Shown: piece after piece, positions 7,270 to 10,613 of the stretch | How the letters are laid out: the number at the start of each line of letters is the position of its first letter | Numbering within the stretch: position 1 is the stretch's first letter | NCBI GenBank assembly: GCA_944332505.1 | Contig: CALVKC010000034.1 | Coordinates: 1-10,613, forward strand | DNA: 10,613 bases | From: an uncultured Bacilli bacterium | Lineage (GTDB): Bacteria; Bacillota_I; Bacilli_A; RF39; UBA660 | Direction of reading: 5' to 3' | Notes under the pieces: generated by a model | Databases searched by the model: none | What the model was told of the DNA's origin: nothing | What the model saw: only the letters and a program-made list of their open reading frames with translations | Made by a program: the position numbers and the translations under genes

Positions 7270-7294
7270 CAATAAACCGCTTTTATATTAAAAT
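7266..7294 (+). promoter_or_regulatory. Promoter of tRNA-Ser
   Basis: A perfect TTGACA (7266-7271), 17 bases, then TAAAAT (7289-7294). Start of transcription is expected near 7301, about nine bases before the mature tRNA. The -35 overlaps the stop codon of the lipoprotein gene. Confidence 0.8.
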
Positions 7295-7309
7295 ATATAA
7301 GTAGTTTAT

Positions 7310-7402
7310 GGAGTAGTACTCAAGAGGCTGAAGAGGGATCCCTGCTAAGGATTTAGGTCGACGAATGTTGGCGCGGAGGTTCAAATCCTCTCTACTCCGC
7401 CA
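7310..7402 (+). tRNA. tRNA-Ser(GCT)
   Basis: A 7-bp acceptor stem (GGAGTAG with CTACTCC), D arm, anticodon stem GATCC/GGATT around loop CTGCTAA with anticodon GCT at 7344-7346, and a long variable arm (GTCGAC-GAAT-GTTGGC hairpin) typical of Ser tRNAs. The T arm has loop TTCAAAT and CCA is encoded. It reads AGC and AGU codons. Confidence 0.95.
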
Positions 7403-7414
7403 TATAATAAAATT

Positions 7415-7437
7415 AATCTCTTTATAGAGATTTTTTT
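7415..7437 (+). terminator. Terminator of tRNA-Ser
   Basis: AATCTC (7415-7420) pairs with GAGATT (7427-7432) around a 6-base loop, followed by a T run to 7437, 12 bases after the tRNA. Confidence 0.8.
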
Positions 7438-7455
7438 ATGGATAAAAATAACATG

Positions 7456-7478
7456 AAAAAAAGTCCATTAAGGACTTT
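7456..7478 (-). terminator. Terminator of the tRNA-Ile/tRNA-Glu unit
   Basis: On the minus strand AAAGTCC and GGACTTT (7472-7478 and 7460-7466) form a perfect 7-bp stem with a 5-base loop, running into seven T. It lies ten bases past the 3' end of tRNA-Glu, back to back with the tRNA-Ser terminator. Confidence 0.85.
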
Positions 7479-7488
7479 GATTTTTAAA

Positions 7489-7565
7489 TGGTGACCCGTA
7501 CGGGATTTGAACCCATGAATGCATGCGTGAAAGGCATGTGTGTTCAACCACTTCACCAACGGGCC
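7489..7565 (-). tRNA. tRNA-Glu(TTC)
   Basis: Cloverleaf on minus: acceptor GGCCCGT/ACGGGTC with one G-U, anticodon stem CATGC/GCATG, loop CTTTCAC with anticodon TTC (7529-7531), T loop TTCAAAT, CCA encoded. It is the second gene of a pair, seven bases after tRNA-Ile. Confidence 0.95.
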
Positions 7566-7572
7566 AAAAAAA

Positions 7573-7649
<77 letters not shown>

Positions 7650-7666
7650 ATTGAAAAACCTATTTA

Positions 7667-7714
7667 ATTTTATAATATTTCTTCGGTTTTTGCAATAGTT
7701 TTTTTAACTTTTTT
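7667..7714 (-). promoter_or_regulatory. Promoter with A-tract UP-like element for tRNA-Ile/Glu
   Basis: On minus: TTGCAA (7690-7695), 17 bases, TAAAAT (7667-7672), with transcription expected near 7660. Directly upstream of the -35 are two A-tracts (AAAAAA-GTT-AAAAAAA, 7698-7713) about one helical turn apart, as in UP elements of strong stable-RNA promoters. Confidence 0.65.
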
Positions 7715-7733
7715 ATTGATTAATTTAATCAAT
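7715..7733. repeat. Perfect 19-base palindrome upstream of the tRNA-Ile promoter
   Basis: ATTGATTAA and TTAATCAAT are exact reverse complements around one central T. It is not followed by a T run on either strand, so it is unlikely to be a terminator. It lies about 20 bases upstream of the -35 and could be a protein-binding site or chance in AT-rich DNA. No clear terminator separates the upstream minus-strand gene (stop at 7777) from the tRNA pair, so read-through into the tRNAs is possible. Confidence 0.4.
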
Positions 7734-7776
7734 GTATTTAGATTATACAATATATTTTTATGGTTGTAAAGATAAA

Positions 7777-8745
7777 TTAAACAAAATTATCTGGAGTTAT
7801 TATATTTATTTCTCTTTTACCATACCAATTACTTTTATTATTTATACTAAATGTATCTGTTATACCAATATTTACTCTATTTCCTCCATCACAATTACCA
7901 CTTATATATAATCCATTTTCTATTTTTCCATCACAAATTGCATTGTTTAAAATATGATAACTTCCTTTTTTTAGATAACTATTACTTAATATAAGAGTTT
8001 TAAATTCTTTTAATGAAATGAAATTTAATAAATATTTATTGGAATTATCTACTAAAGAAAAAGTAATGTTTTCAGGGAAAATTTCTGTAAAGTTTAATAA
8101 TAAAGTATTTTGTTTAGATAATTCATTTGGCTCTTTCATATTTTTATTACCTATTCCAATAAAATTACCACCATTTATTAATAATTCTTTAGTTACTTCT
8201 AAAGCATCATTTTTAGCAGTTATGTATATATATCCATTATTAATTATTAAATTAGTATTAGTACTTATGCCATTTTTATTATTAGCATATATTAATAATT
8301 TTCCATTTCCTTCAATATATAAGTCACCACTTGACTTTATTACAGCATCAGAATTACTTCCATCACTTAAAACATTATTAGTTTTATCTTCTAAATTAAT
8401 TACCAGTTTCATTGACTTACGATTATCTATAATGCTATTTTCTTCATTAGTCATCGTTACATTATTTAAATTTATTGTTATTTCATCTTTAGTATCTATA
8501 TAAATTGTTCCATTTTTTAATATTCCACTTATATTATATTTACCACCTTTATTAATATAAATATTATTATTACTAATCTTTACGTAATTATCAATATTCT
8601 CTAATTTATTTAAATTAATTTCTATTATTTTGTCATTATTTTCAATTGTTTCTAAATTGCTTTTAAATAATATTGGTTTTAAAAAAAAGATAACTAAACC
8701 AACAATAAATAATGCTAAAACTATTATTATAATTTTTTTATTCAT
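7777..8745 (-). CDS. Membrane-anchored beta-helix protein, Cthe_2159 (carbohydrate-binding)-like
   Basis: A 322-residue protein with a short basic start and one hydrophobic segment (about 4-24), giving a single N-terminal membrane anchor with the rest outside. Residues about 54-200 show repeated short beta-strand units: INKGGKYNISG, NGTIYIDTKDEITINLNNVTM, KSSGDLYIEGNGKLLIYANNKNGI, then TNLIINNGYIYITAKNDALEV. This run closely resembles the Cthe_2159-type carbohydrate-binding family, whose founder binds acidic polysaccharides such as polygalacturonate. Whether this one binds pectin, host glycans or own-envelope polymers is unknown. The C-terminal 110 residues are less recognisable and hold two cysteines (C271, C285). 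An AGGGTGGT ribosome-binding site lies just ahead of the ATG. Composition is Asn/Ile rich, in line with the AT-rich genome. Confidence 0.75.
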   Translation of the reverse strand: MNKKIIIIVLALFIVGLVIFFLKPILFKSNLETIENNDKIIEINLNKLENIDNYVKISNNNIYINKGGKYNISGILKNGTIYIDTKDEITINLNNVTMTNEENSIIDNRKSMKLVINLEDKTNNVLSDGSNSDAVIKSSGDLYIEGNGKLLIYANNKNGISTNTNLIINNGYIYITAKNDALEVTKELLINGGNFIGIGNKNMKEPNELSKQNTLLLNFTEIFPENITFSLVDNSNKYLLNFISLKEFKTLILSNSYLKKGSYHILNNAICDGKIENGLYISGNCDGGNRVNIGITDTFSINNKSNWYGKREINIITPDNFV

Positions 8746-8762
8746 AGTACCACCCTAGTTTT

Positions 8763-8791
8763 ATTATATAAAATAACTAGTTCATAATAAA
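8763..8791 (-). promoter_or_regulatory. Probable promoter of the beta-helix protein gene
   Basis: On minus: TTTATT (8786-8791), 17 bases, TATAAT (8763-8768). The -10 is perfect and the -35 weak. The leader would be about 12-15 bases. Confidence 0.45.
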
Positions 8792-8832
8792 ATATAAATG
8801 TAGAAAATTGACAAAAACTTGACTATAATCTA

Positions 8833-8861
8833 TTGAAAAAAGTGCAATATGATGTTATAAT
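8833..8861 (+). promoter_or_regulatory. Promoter of tRNA-Lys
   Basis: TTGAAA (8833-8838), 17 bases, and a perfect TATAAT (8856-8861). Transcription should begin near 8868, 12 bases before the tRNA. Confidence 0.75.
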
Positions 8862-8879
8862 CATTCTTGTATTTTAGTT

Positions 8880-8955
8880 GTCTCCTTAGCTCAGTTGGTA
8901 GAGCAACTGACTCTTAATCAGTGGGTCTAGGGTTCGAATCCCTAAGGGGACACCA
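8880..8955 (+). tRNA. tRNA-Lys(CTT)
   Basis: Acceptor GTCTCCT pairs with AGGGGAC, D arm GCTCAGTTGGTAGAGC, anticodon stem ACTGA/TCAGT with loop CTCTTAA and anticodon CTT at 8913-8915, T arm TAGGG/CCCTA with loop TTCGAAT, encoded CCA. It reads AAG; the TTT isoacceptor for AAA, the common Lys codon here, must be elsewhere. Confidence 0.95.
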
Positions 8956-8967
8956 AAGAGATATTTT

Positions 8968-8986
8968 AACCCTTAATGGGTTTTTT
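8968..8986 (+). terminator. Terminator of tRNA-Lys
   Basis: AACCC (8968-8972) and GGGTT (8978-8982) form a 5-bp stem with a 5-base loop and a run of six T further fused to TATTTTAT. It starts 12 bases after the tRNA. Confidence 0.75.
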
Positions 8987-9006
8987 ATTTTATAAAATAA
9001 AAACTT

Positions 9007-9032
9007 AAAAAACTTGTTTTTCACAAGTTTTT
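9007..9032. terminator. Terminator of the SH3b-protein gene, symmetrical
   Basis: AAAAACTTG (9008-9016) and CAAGTTTTT (9024-9032) form a perfect 9-bp stem with a 7-base loop. It lies nine bases after the minus-strand stop at 9041 and can also act on plus as a backup for tRNA-Lys. Confidence 0.8.
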
Positions 9033-9040
9033 CATAAGTT

Positions 9041-9670
9041 TTAACGTTCTAATTCTTTAAAATCATATACTTTATCTTCACTAGGCCTTTTATTAAATAC
9101 TATTTTTTGAACTTTTGAACTATTTTTGCCAACTTTATCTGTTACAGTATATTGTATCCAATATTGATCAATTGTATTACCATTAATGTCTACCCCAGTT
9201 TCATGATATACTTTATGAGTTACTTCATACCCTGGTTTATCATCCCATACCTCTAAATGGTCATAATTTATATCATCAATAGAATTAGCATAATAAACTT
9301 TTGTAAAATACTTTATTGTAGGTGTTGCAATATCTTTAGGATTATTAACATCTTTTAAATAATTGTATTTACTTGAGTTATATATAAATGCTTTTGTTCC
9401 ATTGTAATCTATTTTATACCAATAAGTATTGCCTAGAATATCTACATCTATTACGGCATATACTTCTCCTTTTTTAGTCTTTCCAAGAACTTTACTATCG
9501 GTACTACCCTTTTCTCTTATGTTTACATCATCAACTAATACTTCAACATACCAGCCTTTTTTTATTTCTGCTATTCTCTCTTCTTCTTTTTTATCTTTAA
9601 TATAAAAATATCCACCAATTCCTCCAGCTATTAATAATAAAACAAATATAATAATTAAAAACTTCTTCAT
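9041..9670 (-). CDS. Membrane-anchored SH3b domain protein with Ig-like C-terminus
   Basis: A 209-residue protein with an uncleaved-looking N-terminal membrane helix (4-24; no lipobox), a charged linker, then a bacterial SH3 domain at about 41-104 (VNIREKGSTDSKVLGKTKKGE at 49-69 is the typical NIR..PS..S.VIG...KG pattern). Residues about 115-194 look like an Ig-like beta domain ending YTVTDKVGKNSSKVQKIVF, similar to adhesin and surface-protein repeats. SH3b domains usually bind cell-wall peptides, so an envelope-facing role at the wall is likely; no enzymatic domain is present. GAGGAG at 9676-9681 precedes the ATG. It lies 49 bases after an unrecognised gene in the same direction and may be cotranscribed with it. 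Confidence 0.8.
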   Translation of the reverse strand: MKKFLIIIFVLLLIAGGIGGYFYIKDKKEEERIAEIKKGWYVEVLVDDVNIREKGSTDSKVLGKTKKGEVYAVIDVDILGNTYWYKIDYNGTKAFIYNSSKYNYLKDVNNPKDIATPTIKYFTKVYYANSIDDINYDHLEVWDDKPGYEVTHKVYHETGVDINGNTIDQYWIQYTVTDKVGKNSSKVQKIVFNKRPSEDKVYDFKELER

Positions 9671-9688
9671 CTTTACTCCTCGTATTTT

Positions 9689-9697
9689 ATTTTACCA
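9689..9697 (-). promoter_or_regulatory. Possible extended -10 for the SH3b-protein gene
   Basis: TGG-TAAAAT on minus ends seven bases before the GAGGAG ribosome-binding site. The -35 position is poor. The same nine bases recur at 10329-10337 before the neighbouring gene. Confidence 0.35.
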
Positions 9698-9719
9698 TAT
9701 AATTAACTATATTACTATA

Positions 9720-10310
9720 TTAACTAGGTAATATATGATTTAATTTTATACTTTCTAATTCTTCTACAGTTTCTTGTTCAAAATTTAGACCTTTAAAATT
9801 TAATTTATATATTCTATTATCAACAGTAGTAAGTGTTTTAAGATCGTTTTCAGAACTAACAGAACCATAATCATCAATGTAATCACTTAACATTTGATTC
9901 CATATGCTTAATATCGCACTAAAATCTTCTTCTTTAAAAGTACTACCATTATTTTTAACAACATATATTTTATTACTACTTATAAGTGCAGTTACTAAAT
10001 TATTAGAATATAGTGGTATAAAATGCATTCTAGCATTATCTTCTAAAGTAACATAATTTTTAAAAAAATCATGTAGTGTTAAACTAGCAATTGCTTTTCT
10101 ATCTTTCACTTCGGATTTAAATTTAAATTCAAAACTATTATTTTCATTTAATACGGGATTATTAAATCTTTTAATCTTTTTACCATCACAATAGATTTCA
10201 TAATCCCAAAAATCATCATCTAATTCATCGTTTAAATATAAACTTACAATATTAAAATGAACAATTTCAATTTGCATGTATAATCTTACATTAACGATAA
10301 TCTTTGCCAC
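9720..10310 (-). CDS. Hypothetical protein, no recognised family
   Basis: I do not recognise this 196-residue protein. There is no signal peptide, membrane segment or lipobox, so it is probably cytoplasmic. The first 80 residues alternate hydrophobic and polar positions as beta strands would (AKIIVNVRLYMQIEIVHF; FWDYEIYCDGKKIKRF; SFEFKFKSEV), and the middle has a strand pair followed by an amphipathic helix (EEDFSAILSIWNQMLSDYIDDYG). The start is GTG at 10310: AGGTGAT at 10315-10321 is four bases ahead. Three more codons upstream to another GTG would place the start inside that site. The ATG at 10277 is a further, less likely, option. It precedes the SH3b-protein gene on the same strand with no terminator between, suggesting a two-gene unit. 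Confidence 0.7.
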   Translation of the reverse strand: MAKIIVNVRLYMQIEIVHFNIVSLYLNDELDDDFWDYEIYCDGKKIKRFNNPVLNENNSFEFKFKSEVKDRKAIASLTLHDFFKNYVTLEDNARMHFIPLYSNNLVTALISSNKIYVVKNNGSTFKEEDFSAILSIWNQMLSDYIDDYGSVSSENDLKTLTTVDNRIYKLNFKGLNFEQETVEELESIKLNHILPS

Positions 10311-10328
10311 ATTTATCACCTTTTAATT

Positions 10329-10337
10329 ATTTTACCA
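10329..10337 (-). promoter_or_regulatory. Possible extended -10 for the hypothetical gene
   Basis: TGG-TAAAAT on minus ends seven bases before the AGGTGAT ribosome-binding site. TTTATA at the 17-base position is a fair -35 (4 of 6). Confidence 0.4.
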
Positions 10338-10441
10338 TAAATATATAAATTATAAAAATTATTATATAAAATTATGGATAAAGTAATTATTTTTTATCAT
10401 CAAATATGAATTGTATCCTAATTTTAAATCATTAACGACTC

Positions 10442-10466
10442 AATAATTATTTTATTAATAATTATT
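10442..10466. repeat. Two copies of a 10-base palindrome
   Basis: AATAATTATT, itself a perfect palindrome, occurs at 10442-10451 and 10457-10466, separated by TTATT. It is in an AT-rich spacer of nearly 300 bases (10320-10613) without a complete gene. It may be a regulator-binding site or simple low-complexity sequence. Confidence 0.35.
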
Positions 10467-10503
10467 AATGCATATGTGGCTAAAGAAAATAAATTAAAAT
10501 AAC

Positions 10504-10532
10504 TTGCTAAATGTAAGTTTATATCTTAAAAT
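10504..10532 (+). promoter_or_regulatory. Promoter-like sequence facing the right edge
   Basis: TTGCTA (10504-10509), 17 bases, TAAAAT (10527-10532). Hexamers and spacing match the tRNA and yidD promoters here. It would start a transcript near 10539 that leaves the window. Confidence 0.5.
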
Positions 10533-10535
10533 ATT

Positions 10536-10613
10536 GTTAGGTGACTAACTATTAAAAGTCAAGTACTTTTTAATAGAAAGTTATAGAATGGAAAAGATTC
10601 CATGCCAAAAAGA
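10536..10613 (+). other. Hairpin-rich transcript start, leader or unidentified RNA, cut by the edge
   Basis: Three hairpins follow the promoter-like site: GTTAG-GTGA-CTAAC (10536-10549, a GNRA-type loop), CTATTAAAAGT with ACTTTTTAATAG (10549-10576, one bulge) and ATGGAA-AAGA-TTCCAT (10588-10603). A reading frame ATG GAA AAG ATT CCA TGC CAA AAA opens at 10588 (MEKIPCQK) but has no ribosome-binding site. Whether this is an untranslated leader, a small RNA or the start of a gene cannot be decided from the fragment. Confidence 0.3.

Noticed and set aside
7715..7733. Palindrome as terminator of the beta-helix gene
   Set aside because: On the minus strand it is followed by A runs, not T runs.
8018..8503. 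161-codon plus-strand frame inside the beta-helix gene
   Set aside because: Low-complexity shadow of the Asn/Ile-rich minus-strand gene, which has a signal anchor, ribosome-binding site and family resemblance.
8808..8829. TTGACA (8808-8813) followed by TATAAT (8824-8829) upstream of tRNA-Lys
   Set aside because: The spacing is 10 bases, too short for a sigma-A promoter. The pair at 8833/8856 has correct 17-base spacing and fits the tRNA start.
10588..10613. Resemblance of GGAAAAGATTCCATGCC to the conserved GGAAAGTCCATGC of type B RNase P RNA
   Set aside because: The highly conserved GGAAAGTCC core is interrupted, and no other RNase P element is visible in the fragment. Sequence beyond the edge would decide.

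Overview
The window comes from a very AT-rich, low-GC Firmicute-like bacterium. The gene content (FtsW, SMC, RNase III, YidD, a YjcZ-type mini-membrane protein), the Shine-Dalgarno sequences (AGGAGG and AGGTGAT) and the use of TGA as a stop with TGG for Trp point to a Bacilli-like lineage that keeps a cell wall and the standard bacterial code. I would guess an uncultured gut Bacillus relative (RF39-like), not a true Mycoplasma; that placement is inference. Most of the window is housekeeping. I see no phage, transposon, CRISPR array or recognisable defence system.

Left part (1-2483): a small XRE repressor sits behind a large nested dyad and converges on ftsW. Divergent from ftsW is a 58-residue YjcZ-like protein, followed by def (peptide deformylase). 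Genes are closed by compact hairpin terminators, some serving both strands.

Middle (2488-7269): rnc and smc form a tight minus-strand operon in which the rnc stop codon lies inside the smc ribosome-binding site. Divergently, yidD overlaps (ATGA) a lipoprotein with a ZnuA/TroA-like fold that contains no histidine at all, so the usual metal ligands are missing.

tRNA region (7266-8986): tRNA-Ser(GCT) on plus, a tRNA-Ile(GAT)/tRNA-Glu(TTC) pair on minus and tRNA-Lys(CTT) on plus, all with encoded CCA, recognisable promoters and mostly clear terminators. Between them lies a membrane-anchored beta-helix protein resembling the Cthe_2159 carbohydrate-binding family.

Right part (9007-10613): a membrane-anchored SH3b/Ig-like protein follows an unrecognised 196-residue protein on the minus strand. 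The last 294 bases hold no complete gene, only an AT-rich spacer, a promoter-like sequence and hairpins running off the edge.

A recurrent feature is a -10 box (TAAAAT or similar, often with a TG extension) only 6-9 bases ahead of the Shine-Dalgarno sequence, implying very short leaders. The best leads are the histidine-free solute-binding protein, the short-armed SMC, the xre control region and the short-leader promoter architecture.
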